A stretch of 64,000 nt of DNA from Candidatus Saccharimonadota bacterium (GTDB lineage: Bacteria; Patescibacteriota; Saccharimonadia; Saccharimonadales; Saccharimonadaceae): assembly GCA_017404955.1 (NCBI GenBank), contig JAFRBH010000012.1, positions 1 through 64,000 of the forward strand. Direction: 5' to 3'. A model generated the notes under the pieces. The model worked only from the letters and a program-made list of their open reading frames with translations. It had not been told where the DNA came from and ran no database searches. Positions within the stretch are counted from its first letter, which is position 1, and each line of letters opens with the position of its first letter. Of the stretch, positions 9,350-16,111 are shown in pieces. Both the position numbers and the translations under genes were made by a program.

Positions 9350-9915
9350 TTTCGGTTTTTATTATTCTCCCAAAGACAAGAAGTTGGTTCTCTCCCCAAG
9401 GTCTCTCCCTTGGTTTAAGATCGTGCTCATAGTCCTCTCGGACTAAAGTCACCCGTACTGCGAGAAACGGGTTCTATTCCCCCTTTTTTGACCCTTTTAC
9501 AAGGGCCAAAGAGTGGAAGTTATCCGGCACAAATAAACTTACTATAGGCCGCAACTTTTAATCCACTCTCTAGCTTTTTGACCGCCTCGCTGACGCGAGA
9601 CATAAGTCCTTACTGTTGTTTAGATCATTCATTTTTAGTAAAGTGCTAATGGTCATAAACTTCAGTGCGCTCTACGCTATTTCGCGGAGCTATAGGTAAT
9701 TCCTGTTGAGCCTTCGTCTTGAGATTTTACCCCAACTACTTAGACTCGGTGTAATTTATGGCTAGAAATTACCTATTTGCCCGCCAAATCAGCTATTTTT
9801 GGCTTTTCTAGATTTGGACTCATAGAAAATGCCAATGAGCCTTTTGGCTCTTTAAAGCTATTTGTATTTCATTTTTTCCTTTTAATTTGCAATTTTTGTT
9901 TTGGTCTTTCGACTT
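9350..9915 (-). ncRNA. Large structured non-coding RNA, family not recognised (approximate ends)
   Basis: No gene-like frame crosses this stretch, yet it has a dedicated promoter (TTGAAA 9950-9945, 17 bp, TATGCT 9927-9922) and many helices. Examples on the minus strand: GAGCC/GGCTC; TAGGTAATT paired 60-80 nt later with AATTACCTA; GAGTGG..AAGTT paired with AACTT-CCACTC around GGCC/GCCGG; GGCCCTT/AAGGGTC; ACCCG/CGGGT; TAGTCC-GAGA-GGACTA; CCAAGG-GAGA-CCTTGG. Several loops are GAGA- or GAAA-like. It is not RNase P (14590) or tmRNA (10978), and I see no SRP core. The 3' end is unclear; there is no T-tract before the next promoter at 9341. Confidence 0.55.
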
Positions 9916-9921
9916 ACCCCT

Positions 9922-9950
9922 AGCATAGCACAAGCAGTTTATTTTTTCAA
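9922..9950 (-). promoter_or_regulatory. Promoter of the large RNA
   Basis: TTGAAA, 17-bp spacer ending CTTGTGC, then TATGCT. The CTTGTGCTAT string is shared with the tmRNA promoter. The predicted start is near 9915-9917. Confidence 0.6.
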
Positions 9951-9969
9951 GAGTTTTGAACAAATATTT

Positions 9970-9988
9970 TGTTGTAATTTTTACAACA
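9970..9988. promoter_or_regulatory. 19-bp palindromic operator-like site, copy A
   Basis: TGTTGTAATTTTTACAACA, a perfect dyad TGTTGTAA-N3-TTACAACA. It is centred about 64 bp upstream of the predicted start of the large RNA and 20 bp upstream of its -35, an activator-like position. Confidence 0.55.
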
Positions 9989-10037
9989 TTCACATATTTT
10001 ATTCACTTCTACCTCTTGAATTCTGCCTTATTTCTGG

Positions 10038-10056
10038 TGTTGTAATTTTTACAACA
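10038..10056. promoter_or_regulatory. 19-bp palindromic operator-like site, copy B
   Basis: Identical to copy A (19 of 19 bases), centred 68 bp further upstream at about -132 relative to the large RNA. It abuts the stop codon of the 10058-10636 gene. Two identical dyads at this spacing are unlikely by chance. Confidence 0.55.
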
Positions 10057-10057
10057 T

Positions 10058-10636
10058 TCAGCAGTTTTTAGCCTCAATTTTTTGAATAATTCTTTTAATA
10101 TCCAGCCGTTTACCGCTTTCACAATGTTTGTAAAATTCATCCGGAGTCAGACCATTTGGCACTGCTGCATATTCATAGACTGCCAGCTGGTCGATATCCC
10201 ACTTTTGTTTCTCATCCATTTCGTGAAGCCATTCAGAAACTACAAATTGCATTGCCTCACTATAGTTATCAAAAACCCAAACTCCACGATGCGTACCCCA
10301 AGCATGCTCATAGTAATAAACCTTACCTTGCACCCCTAGCAGTATCACTGTATGAGATGGATAATTTTCATCCCCATGATAAACCAGGAGAAGTGCCCTG
10401 ACGGCCACGTTAGGCTCTTCCATAGCTATTTTTCGCTCAAGTTCAACTTGATCCCAGCACACACCCAAACGGCTTGCTAGTAGACTCTCCGGGCCTTGTA
10501 GCCTATATTTTAGAGCGTATTCATCCATGCTTGTATGTTTTTTGCCATCTACATCCAGCCAGCCGTAATCAACATTGTGCATTTTAGCATCAATTGCCTT
10601 CAATATACTTGGCCAATCATTTTTTTCCAATTTCAT
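10058..10636 (-). CDS. Putative transglutaminase-like / papain-fold cysteine hydrolase
   Basis: A 192-aa soluble protein. Candidate catalytic residues are the Cys in RLGVCWDQVELER, a His in YPSHTVIL and a second His with Trp in YYEHAWG; this Cys...His layout is typical of transglutaminase-like enzymes that act on peptides. The substrate is unknown and there is no signal peptide. The ATG at 10636 is chosen over 10666 because GGAG lies 6 nt upstream and a TTGTGA-18-TATGCT promoter puts the transcript start near 10656. It lies alone between RNA genes. Confidence 0.55.
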   Translation of the reverse strand: MKLEKNDWPSILKAIDAKMHNVDYGWLDVDGKKHTSMDEYALKYRLQGPESLLASRLGVCWDQVELERKIAMEEPNVAVRALLLVYHGDENYPSHTVILLGVQGKVYYYEHAWGTHRGVWVFDNYSEAMQFVVSEWLHEMDEKQKWDIDQLAVYEYAAVPNGLTPDEFYKHCESGKRLDIKRIIQKIEAKNC

Positions 10637-10790
10637 TTTTGACTCCAACATATTTTTTAATAGCATACCATAAATTATTTTTGGCTCACAATTTTTTACA
10701 AAATTTGTTCATGCCTTTTTGGCATTTTTTTGGTCATTTTTGCTTGTGGAAAACTTTGAAAAAATTGTCAAAAAATCTTTCAAAAAAGTA
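10637..10790. other. AT-rich divergent promoter region
   Basis: Contains the minus-strand promoter of the cysteine-hydrolase-like gene and, on the plus strand, a hairpin ATGCC-TTTTT-GGCAT followed by T7 near 10710-10730. That hairpin resembles a terminator, but no plus-strand gene precedes it. Nothing else supported. Confidence 0.35.
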
Positions 10791-10819
10791 TTGACATAAG
10801 CATTTTTTCGCGATATTAT
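10791..10819 (+). promoter_or_regulatory. Near-consensus promoter of a small RNA
   Basis: TTGACA (10791-10796), 17-bp spacer, TATTAT (10814-10819). No coding frame follows. Confidence 0.65.
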
Positions 10820-10825
10820 AGAGGT

Positions 10826-10931
10826 AGCTTTTGAATAAAAAAATTATTCAAAGCCAAAAACAAACAATCATAGCCAAAAAACTCCACACTCTACATAAAA
10901 GTCCGGTATCCTCGCAGTTCCGGACTTTTTC
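10826..10931 (+). ncRNA. Candidate small RNA (~106 nt), unassigned
   Basis: Bounded by a TTGACA-17-TATTAT promoter and an intrinsic terminator (AAGTCCGG at 10899-10906 paired with CCGGACTT at 10920-10927, then T-run). A 5' hairpin pairs GCTTTTGAAT with ATTCAAAGC. The middle is A-rich and single-stranded. There is no start codon with a ribosome site. It is too short for 6S and lacks the SRP signature. It lies tail to tail with tmRNA. Confidence 0.55.
10899..10930 (+). terminator. Terminator of the small RNA
   Basis: An 8-bp GC-rich stem AAGTCCGG/CCGGACTT, 13-nt loop, followed by TTT on the plus strand. Confidence 0.7.
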
Positions 10932-10937
10932 TTATAC

Positions 10938-10963
10938 AAAAAGCGCCCAAATTGGGCGTTTTT
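10938..10963. terminator. Bidirectional terminator of tmRNA
   Basis: CGCCCAA/TTGGGCG stem flanked by A5 and T5, immediately 3' of the tmRNA CCA end on the minus strand. Confidence 0.75.
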
Positions 10964-10977
10964 AATGCTAAATATGT

Positions 10978-11335
10978 TGGTGGAGCTGCCGGATACTGCC
11001 TCCGGGTCCGAAAAATTTCCATAATATCACTCTACACGCATAGTCTATCTGTTAATCTTGGCAAAAACTCGGTAGAACAGATATACGAACCTATCCAAGC
11101 GCCATGACAAAGATTTCAGACCTCTGTTAGTCAAGCAAAGATCCTATTCCCATGAGTATGATAACCCTTGCTATTATGGAAACTCATAACAGGGGTCAGC
11201 CTAGAATAACTTAGGCAAAAGCAGGCATGTAAGCTACATGCTTGCTGGAAGATTTTTCTTCACTTATTCAATACTTACGGTATCAATCGTCGTGCATGAT
11301 ATTTGTTAATAATCCGTCTAAGCTTTGTCAGCCCC
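10978..11335 (-). ncRNA. ssrA: Transfer-messenger RNA (tmRNA)
   Basis: The 358-nt RNA that rescues stalled ribosomes. The 5' GGGGCUG pairs fully with 3' CAGCUCC before A-CCA, forming the tRNA-like acceptor. The T-arm stem is CCGGA/UCCGG but its loop reads GGCAGUA rather than the usual UUCRANY. The likely tag frame ends AYMPAFA-stop, with the UAA inside the small hairpin GCCUAA...UUCUAGGC, as in other tmRNAs; the resume codon is not certain. Promoter TTGTAT-17-TATAAT lies at 11374-11346, and the 5' end would be trimmed by RNase P. A terminator follows. Confidence 0.85.
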
Positions 11336-11345
11336 AACTACCTAA

Positions 11346-11374
11346 ATTATAGCACAAGTGGGTTAAAAATACAA
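11346..11374 (-). promoter_or_regulatory. tmRNA promoter
   Basis: TTGTAT (11374-11369), 17-bp spacer, extended TGCTATAAT with hexamer 11351-11346. The start near 11339 is 4 nt before the mature 5' end. Confidence 0.7.
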
Positions 11375-11472
11375 TATTTTAGAACAAAACTCAAAAATCC
11401 GACCACCACCTCTGTTAGTATGAACCGCAAATTACGCTTATGCTTCCCCTATTAGCCAGAAAACCATAACCT

Positions 11473-11505
11473 GTTTATGTATTTTTTACAACATTTAGGC
11501 AAAAA
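11473..11505 (+). repeat. 33-bp direct repeat, copy 1, upstream of comM
   Basis: Identical to 11545-11577, period 72 bp. It contains TTACAACA (11486-11493), the half-site of the 19-bp palindromes near 10 kb. The centre lies about 138 bp upstream of the comM start. Confidence 0.75.
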
Positions 11506-11544
11506 CTAGTCCAAAATCACCTCCAAAAAACCCGCCATACCCCC

Positions 11545-11577
11545 GTTTATGTATTTTTTACAACATTTAGGCAAAAA
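11545..11577 (+). repeat. 33-bp direct repeat, copy 2, upstream of comM
   Basis: A perfect second copy ending 15 bp before the comM -35. Its TTACAACA half-site (11558-11565) is centred at about -66, matching the -64 position of the palindrome at the large RNA promoter. Confidence 0.75.
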
Positions 11578-11592
11578 ACTTAATTCTTACGC

Positions 11593-11621
11593 TTGCAAAG
11601 CCAAAAAACGTCTGATATTTT
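11593..11621 (+). promoter_or_regulatory. comM promoter (leaderless)
   Basis: TTGCAA (11593-11598), 17-bp spacer, TATTTT (11616-11621). The ATG follows after 6 nt, so transcription should start at or next to the start codon. Confidence 0.55.
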
Positions 11622-11627
11622 CGGCCT

Positions 11628-13136
11628 ATGATTGCAAAAACTATTTCATTTATGCCCTTTGGTTTTGGCGCCAAATTAATTGAAGTTGAGGGTGCCTCCA
11701 CTCAGGGTCTACCAAATTTTAATATTGTTGGCATGGGAGCTAGAACTGTTTCTGAAGCTAGAGATCGAGTCCGTTCAGCCCTCAAAAATTCCAATTTCCT
11801 ATTCCCCAATAATAAGCTCACTGTCAACCTCGCCCCAGCCGATTTAGAAAAAGAAGGGACCTTCTTTGACCTATCTATCGCTATCAATATCCTTGTACTT
11901 TCTAAGCAGCTTCAGCCGGAAGATATACAAGATGCCGCCTTTGTCGGCGAGCTCTCACTAGACGGTAGTTTGCGCCCTATCCGCGGTATTATAAACATTG
12001 TCGAAGCCGCCAAAGAACACCGTATTTCCACCCTATTTCTCCCCGAAAAGAACTTCCCACAAGCTAATATTATTGCTGGTATTAATCTCATCCCAATCAA
12101 AGATCTTGTTAGCATCTTTAAGCATCTCAAGGGTCAAAAGATTATAAGGCCAACTACGGTACGTATCGCTAAATCAGAACAAAGGTCTATCAATAACGCC
12201 CCCAGTTTTGATGATATCTGTGGCCAAGCTCTTGCCAAACGTGCTCTAGCTATCGCTGTGGCTGGTCATCACAATATCTTACTCTCTGGCCCACCAGGCA
12301 CTGGTAAAACCATGCTAGCAAAAGCCGCTATGAGCCTACTTCCAGAACTCTCCACCCCAGAAAAAATCGCGGTTACCAAGCTCCATTCTTTGACCTCTCC
12401 CACCGAAGATATTATTGAAAAACGCCCTTTCCGTACGCCACATCACACCAGTAGCCTTACCTCCTTGATTGGCGGTGGAGCCCACGCCGAGCCAGGCGAA
12501 ATCTCTTTAGCTCATCTTGGGGTACTATTCTTAGATGAACTCCCAGAATATCAACGATCCTATCTAGAAGCTTTGCGCCAACCTTTGGAGGACCGCAAAA
12601 TTACTATTTCTCGTGCTAAGCGCAAAGTTACTTACCCCGCCGATTTCACACTCATTGCCACCATGAACCCTTGTCCTTGTGGCTACCTTGGCGACAAAGC
12701 TCACCCCTGTTCCTGTACCGAAAATCAAATCAACAATTATAAAAAGAAACTCTCCGGCCCACTTCTTGATCGTATTGATCTTTTCACAGAAGTTTCTAGG
12801 CCAGATGTCTCTGAGCTAAATAAGACCCCTCCAGCACACGAAAGTGCCAACCTAAAGGTAAGTATTGAAAAAGCTATCTCCGCCCAGAGAAAACGTTACC
12901 AAAACCATACTACCTATAATTCCTCTGTTCCCCCTCATAATATAAAAGCTATCTTGCTCTTAAGCACTAGTGCTCAAACCCTCTTGAACGCCGCCGCAAA
13001 GAATCTCAGTCTCTCCGTCAGGAGTTATTATAAAGTCATTAAAGTCGCTCGTACCATTGCCGATTTAGAAGGTGAAAAAGAGATTCTGGAGCCACACCTT
13101 ACTGAAGCCCTAAATTTCCGAAGAAAAATCCGCTAA
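11628..13136 (+). CDS. comM: ComM / YifB-type Mg-chelatase-like AAA+ ATPase
   Basis: A 502-aa protein of the ComM/YifB family; characterised ComM is a hexameric helicase that promotes branch migration during natural transformation. The N-terminal Lon-like ChlI domain covers about 1-170. The AAA+ core has Walker A GPPGTGKT, Walker B LGVLFLDELPE, the sensor region ATMNPCPCGYLGD with its Cys cluster, and a C-terminal Mg-chelatase domain. There is no ribosome site; the promoter ends 6 nt from the ATG. With type IV pilus genes in the same window it supports a DNA-uptake capacity, by inference. Two 33-bp repeats lie upstream. Confidence 0.92.
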   Translation: MIAKTISFMPFGFGAKLIEVEGASTQGLPNFNIVGMGARTVSEARDRVRSALKNSNFLFPNNKLTVNLAPADLEKEGTFFDLSIAINILVLSKQLQPEDIQDAAFVGELSLDGSLRPIRGIINIVEAAKEHRISTLFLPEKNFPQANIIAGINLIPIKDLVSIFKHLKGQKIIRPTTVRIAKSEQRSINNAPSFDDICGQALAKRALAIAVAGHHNILLSGPPGTGKTMLAKAAMSLLPELSTPEKIAVTKLHSLTSPTEDIIEKRPFRTPHHTSSLTSLIGGGAHAEPGEISLAHLGVLFLDELPEYQRSYLEALRQPLEDRKITISRAKRKVTYPADFTLIATMNPCPCGYLGDKAHPCSCTENQINNYKKKLSGPLLDRIDLFTEVSRPDVSELNKTPPAHESANLKVSIEKAISAQRKRYQNHTTYNSSVPPHNIKAILLLSTSAQTLLNAAAKNLSLSVRSYYKVIKVARTIADLEGEKEILEPHLTEALNFRRKIR

Positions 13137-13142
13137 AACCCC

Positions 13143-13171
13143 TTGAAATCGTACCTAAAATTTGCTATAAT
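13143..13171 (+). promoter_or_regulatory. infC operon promoter
   Basis: TTGAAA (13143-13148), 17-bp spacer, TGCTATAAT with hexamer 13166-13171. The start near 13178 leaves about 27 nt of leader containing AAAGGA. Confidence 0.75.
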
Positions 13172-13204
13172 AGAACAGATTAAGGCTAAGAGAAAGGATA
13201 CCCC

Positions 13205-13726
13205 ATAGCAAACAATAATTTACGTACTCGTATTAACGGCGAAATTCGCCATGAAAAAGTTCGTGTAATTGGAGCTAGTGGGGAGCAACTCGGCATCATG
13301 AGTAGCCGAGAGGCTTATAACCTTGCTCAGGATCAAGGTGTAGATCTCGTTGAAATCGCACCAAATGCTGATCCACCAGTTGTTAAAGTCATCGACTGGG
13401 GTAAATACCAATACCAGAAGATGAAAGAAGAAGCCAAGAATCGCAAAAAAGCTCGCGAAAAACAATCCGAGCTCAAGACGATGAAAATCGGCCTCAAAAT
13501 CTCTGACAACGACCTTAACATTAAAATCCGTAAAATCAAAGGTTTCCTAGAAGATGGTGACCGCGTTAAGATTATGATTATCTTTCGTGGTCGCGAGATG
13601 GCTCACAAGGAGATTGGCCAAGAACTTCTTGACAAGGTCTTAGCTGAGCTTAGTGAAGTCGCAGTCGTCGATGGTAAATCTCAGTTTTCCGGGCGCAACC
13701 TCTCAATTGGAATTCGGAAGAAGTAA
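13205..13726 (+). CDS. infC: Translation initiation factor IF-3 with an AUA start codon
   Basis: A 173-aa IF-3 that binds the 30S subunit and polices start-codon choice. Both domains are complete only if translation begins at ATA (13205), giving ANNNLRTRINGEIRHEKVRVIG and so on. The in-frame stop TAA at 13187 is followed by no ATG, GTG or TTG before ATG 13298, which would cut off 31 conserved residues. AAGGA sits 6 nt before the ATA. E. coli infC uses AUU for autoregulation by IF-3, so AUA probably serves the same purpose here. It heads the infC-rpmI-rplT-rpmB operon. Confidence 0.9.
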   Translation: MANNNLRTRINGEIRHEKVRVIGASGEQLGIMSSREAYNLAQDQGVDLVEIAPNADPPVVKVIDWGKYQYQKMKEEAKNRKKAREKQSELKTMKIGLKISDNDLNIKIRKIKGFLEDGDRVKIMIIFRGREMAHKEIGQELLDKVLAELSEVAVVDGKSQFSGRNLSIGIRKK

Positions 13727-13807
13727 CTTTAGACTTCCACGGTTCCAGAGGTCGTACGTTCCAGGTCAAATGACCGCTAATATTAACTAAACTAAAGGAG
13801 AGTTTTT
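13727..13807 (+). promoter_or_regulatory. Possible L20-type leader between infC and rpmI
   Basis: An 81-nt spacer with a small GGTCAAATGACC dyad and repeated GTTCCA, ending in AAAGGAG before rpmI. In many bacteria L20 binds such a leader to repress rpmI-rplT. I see no clear mimic of its rRNA site, so this is a positional inference. Confidence 0.25.
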
Positions 13808-14002
13808 ATGCCAAAGCTAAAAACCCATAAAGGTACCGCCAAGCGTATCAAAATCACCGGTTCTGGCAAGCTCGTCAGAGAGCGCGCATACAAGAACCAC
13901 ATCCTAGCGAAAAAGTCGAAAGCTAGAAAACGCAATATGAAGACCGCCGCAACTATCGACGGCAAAATTGCTAAAAACATTAAGACCGCACTAGGAGTAT
14001 AA
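13808..14002 (+). CDS. rpmI: 50S ribosomal protein L35
   Basis: A 64-aa basic protein with the L35 pattern ([32 protein letters not shown]). Strong AAAGGAGAG precedes the ATG. It sits between infC and rplT as in most bacteria, one base from rplT. Confidence 0.95.
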   Translation: MPKLKTHKGTAKRIKITGSGKLVRERAYKNHILAKKSKARKRNMKTAATIDGKIAKNIKTALGV

Positions 14003-14003
14003 G

Positions 14004-14351
14004 ATGAGAGTTAAAAGAGGCGTACCTGCACGCGCAAAGCACAAGAAAATTTTGAACAAAGCCAAGGGGATGCAACATTATCGCACCCGCAGTTTCCGCT
14101 TAGCTAAACAAGGTGTTATCAAATCCCTTCGTTACAGCTACCGCGATCGCCGCAACAAGAAACGCGATTTGAGAGCCCTTTGGATTACTCGTATCAACAA
14201 TGCCGCAAGAGTTGAAGGTCTTTCCTACTCTCAGCTCATCGCCGGTATGAAGAAAAAGAATATCACTGTTGATCGTAAGATCTTGTCTGATCTTGCCGTC
14301 AATCAACCTGAAGCATTTAAGGCAATTGTTGCCGCCGTGAAGGAGAAATAA
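14004..14351 (+). CDS. rplT: 50S ribosomal protein L20
   Basis: A 115-aa protein with typical L20 features: basic N-terminal helix ([21 protein letters not shown]), [24 protein letters not shown], and a globular C-terminal rRNA-binding domain. It assembles early into 23S rRNA. AGGAG overlaps the end of rpmI; rpmB follows after 1 base. Confidence 0.96.
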   Translation: MRVKRGVPARAKHKKILNKAKGMQHYRTRSFRLAKQGVIKSLRYSYRDRRNKKRDLRALWITRINNAARVEGLSYSQLIAGMKKKNITVDRKILSDLAVNQPEAFKAIVAAVKEK

Positions 14352-14352
14352 G

Positions 14353-14544
14353 ATGGCTATTTGTGAAATTTCCGGCAAAGGCAAAATGTACGGCCACAAC
14401 GTTTCTTTCTCCCAGAGAAAGACTCGCAAGGTCTTCAAGCCAAATGTTCAAAAGAAAACCTTAGTAGTAGATGGCAAAAAAGTCAAAGTTAATGTTGCCA
14501 CCTCTACTCTTAGAACTTTGAAGAAAAAAGGTTTGATTAAATAG
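14353..14544 (+). CDS. rpmB: 50S ribosomal protein L28
   Basis: A 63-aa protein with L28 motifs: CEISGKGKMYGHNVSFSQRKTRKVFKPN and a C-terminal STLRTLKKKG. Finding rpmB at the end of the infC-rpmI-rplT operon is not the usual E. coli order (rpmB-rpmG) and is probably a lineage trait. A strong terminator follows. Confidence 0.93.
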   Translation: MAICEISGKGKMYGHNVSFSQRKTRKVFKPNVQKKTLVVDGKKVKVNVATSTLRTLKKKGLIK

Positions 14545-14562
14545 GTTCACACCATCAAAAAG

Positions 14563-14585
14563 CCACGCTTTAGGCGTGGTTTTTT
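14563..14585. terminator. Terminator between rpmB and RNase P RNA
   Basis: CCACGC-TTTA-GGCGTGG followed by T6, with A5 on the other side. It ends the plus-strand ribosomal operon and can also stop the minus-strand RNase P transcript. Confidence 0.85.
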
Positions 14586-14589
14586 GATA

Positions 14590-14924
14590 GGCTAAATAGT
14601 AAGCCGGGTTCTGTCGCCAGATAAATCTGACGGGCAACCATCTATCTAGACACTAGATTGCTCCAGTGTTCGAGCGGTAAACGTGTATCCTCGGATCGAG
14701 GTGTCTAACACTCCTTGCAGCTGGTAGGGTTTGCCTCCGATAAATATTACTACCTATCGCTGTGAGCTCTTACCTCACTCTTTTCACCTTTTCCTCTGTA
14801 GGACAGAGGTAGTTTTGTTTCTGTGGTACTTTCCCTACGCTTTCACGCGGTCGCCGTTAGCGACTACCATATCCTGTGCTGCCCGGACTTTCCTCTGGTA
14901 AAACCAGCGGTTGCCTCTAAAGCC
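14590..14924 (-). ncRNA. rnpB: RNase P RNA (bacterial class A)
   Basis: The 335-nt catalytic RNA that matures tRNA 5' ends. The minus strand carries the 5' signature GAGGAAAGUCCGGGC and the 3' signature ACAGAACCCGGCUUA, which together form the conserved core. Terminal GGCU/AGCC pairs as P1. TATAAT at 14936-14931 puts the start exactly at the predicted 5' end. Confidence 0.95.
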
Positions 14925-14988
14925 ACTACCATTATACCACCTCTTATAGATTTCGTCCAGCCCCCTTAAAATCCCCCTGAAAATCACT

Positions 14989-15894
14989 CTAAAATGTTTG
15001 GTCTAATTCCTTAGACTTTCTCGAGAAATGTCCTAATAAGGCCTTATTGGCCTCAGCATCAGCCTGAGCATTCTGATCTCTCTTCACATGAACAAAAGCT
15101 ACCGCTTCAAACTCTTTGAGCAAGTTCTGAATGTCCATATAAATTGGCATCAGATCCATACTTTTAACCTGATAAACTCCCTTTAGTTGGTTAATCATCA
15201 TTAGATTATCACCAACAAAACGCACTCTCTTTAACCCCAGTTCTATCGCCTGCTCTATGCCTTCTTTCATCGCATAATACTCAGCTACCCTTGAGGTCGC
15301 AAAACCAATGAATTCCCCGCCACGCTTAATCTCCCTACCATCCTCACCGACGATATAATAACCAATTGCCGCAGGTCCTGGATTGCCCTTACTGCCACCA
15401 TCTACATACACTGTCGCACCATTTACCGCACTTCTAGCCGACACATCAGATAAGCTAGAGGGTAGCGGCACTCTGGCGCCTGCGCCATTCAGTTTAGAGC
15501 CCAAAACTTCCATTACTGAAATTGAAGCGTCATCGATTCTCACTGCCGCCATTTCTTCACTCTTGAGATATTTATAAGCACTATAAATATCTCTTGGCTC
15601 AATACGTTCATCAGCCAAAGTTACTTTATAGATGATAAACAAATTTCCAAGTTGCGAGGAATCGGCTAATCCCACAAAAGTCACTGCATCAAGTAGTTTA
15701 ATTTCAGAAACATTCACCCCTAGATATTCATAAATACTTCTGGTCATAGCCTCTTCGAGCTGCTCGCCGAATCTGATTTTCCCTGTTGGCAACTCCCAAG
15801 TCGGACCATCCTCAGTTCTCCCTCTGTTGCGCTTCAAAAAGAGCACCCCATCATCTGTTTTAACAATTCCGACTACTCTGATTCTTTGTTTCAT
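14989..15894 (-). CDS. Nudix-domain / RNase HI fusion protein
   Basis: About 301 aa. The N-terminal Nudix fold spans about 1-150, but its box reads GKIRFGEQLEEAMTRSIYEYLGV: the first Glu is kept, while RE is RS and EE is EY, so pyrophosphohydrolase activity is doubtful. The C-terminal RNase H domain has all four acidic residues: DGGSKGNPGP, AEYYAMKEG, GDN and the Asp in RDQNAQADAEA. It should cut RNA in RNA-DNA hybrids. ATG 15894 is preferred to 15927 because AAGGG lies 6 nt upstream; the outer ATG has only GAGAGG at 2 nt. It follows a structured leader. Confidence 0.8.
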   Translation of the reverse strand: MKQRIRVVGIVKTDDGVLFLKRNRGRTEDGPTWELPTGKIRFGEQLEEAMTRSIYEYLGVNVSEIKLLDAVTFVGLADSSQLGNLFIIYKVTLADERIEPRDIYSAYKYLKSEEMAAVRIDDASISVMEVLGSKLNGAGARVPLPSSLSDVSARSAVNGATVYVDGGSKGNPGPAAIGYYIVGEDGREIKRGGEFIGFATSRVAEYYAMKEGIEQAIELGLKRVRFVGDNLMMINQLKGVYQVKSMDLMPIYMDIQNLLKEFEAVAFVHVKRDQNAQADAEANKALLGHFSRKSKELDQTF

Positions 15895-16084
15895 TTTCCA
15901 CCCTTGGTCTTGCGCAAAAAGAGGCATTACCTCTCTTTCGCCATAAGGCGCCCTGCTGACCGTCTTTTTCCCCGTTATAAAAACAAGGTGGGTAAAATCT
16001 TATGCGTATTCCCACGGGAATAACGCCACGAAATCCCTTAAAATAGATTATTCAGGAAAATAACCTAAGCCAGAAGGGCTACTT
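15895..16084 (-). promoter_or_regulatory. Structured 5' leader or small RNA upstream of the Nudix-RNase H gene
   Basis: A TATAAT near 16091-16096 starts a transcript of about 190 nt before the ATG. Its 5' GCCCTTCTG pairs (one mismatch) with CAGCAGGGC about 120 nt later, enclosing a strong hairpin GCGTTATTCCC-GTG-GGGAATACGC. A closing stem, open centre and apical hairpin is reminiscent of 6S RNA, but I cannot assign it. There is no terminator before the gene, so a cis-acting leader is equally likely. Confidence 0.4.
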
Positions 16085-16111
16085 CTATTATATCAAGAAA
16101 ATCAAGAAATA

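Noticed and set aside
9350-9915. Large RNA as tmRNA, RNase P RNA or SRP RNA
   Set aside because: tmRNA and RNase P RNA are clearly placed at 10978-11335 and 14590-14924, and the SRP GGAAGGAAGCAGC-type core is absent.
11473-11577. Two 33-bp direct repeats as a minimal CRISPR array
   Set aside because: Only two copies, AT-rich with no hairpin core, no cas genes, and the placement fits promoter sites for comM.
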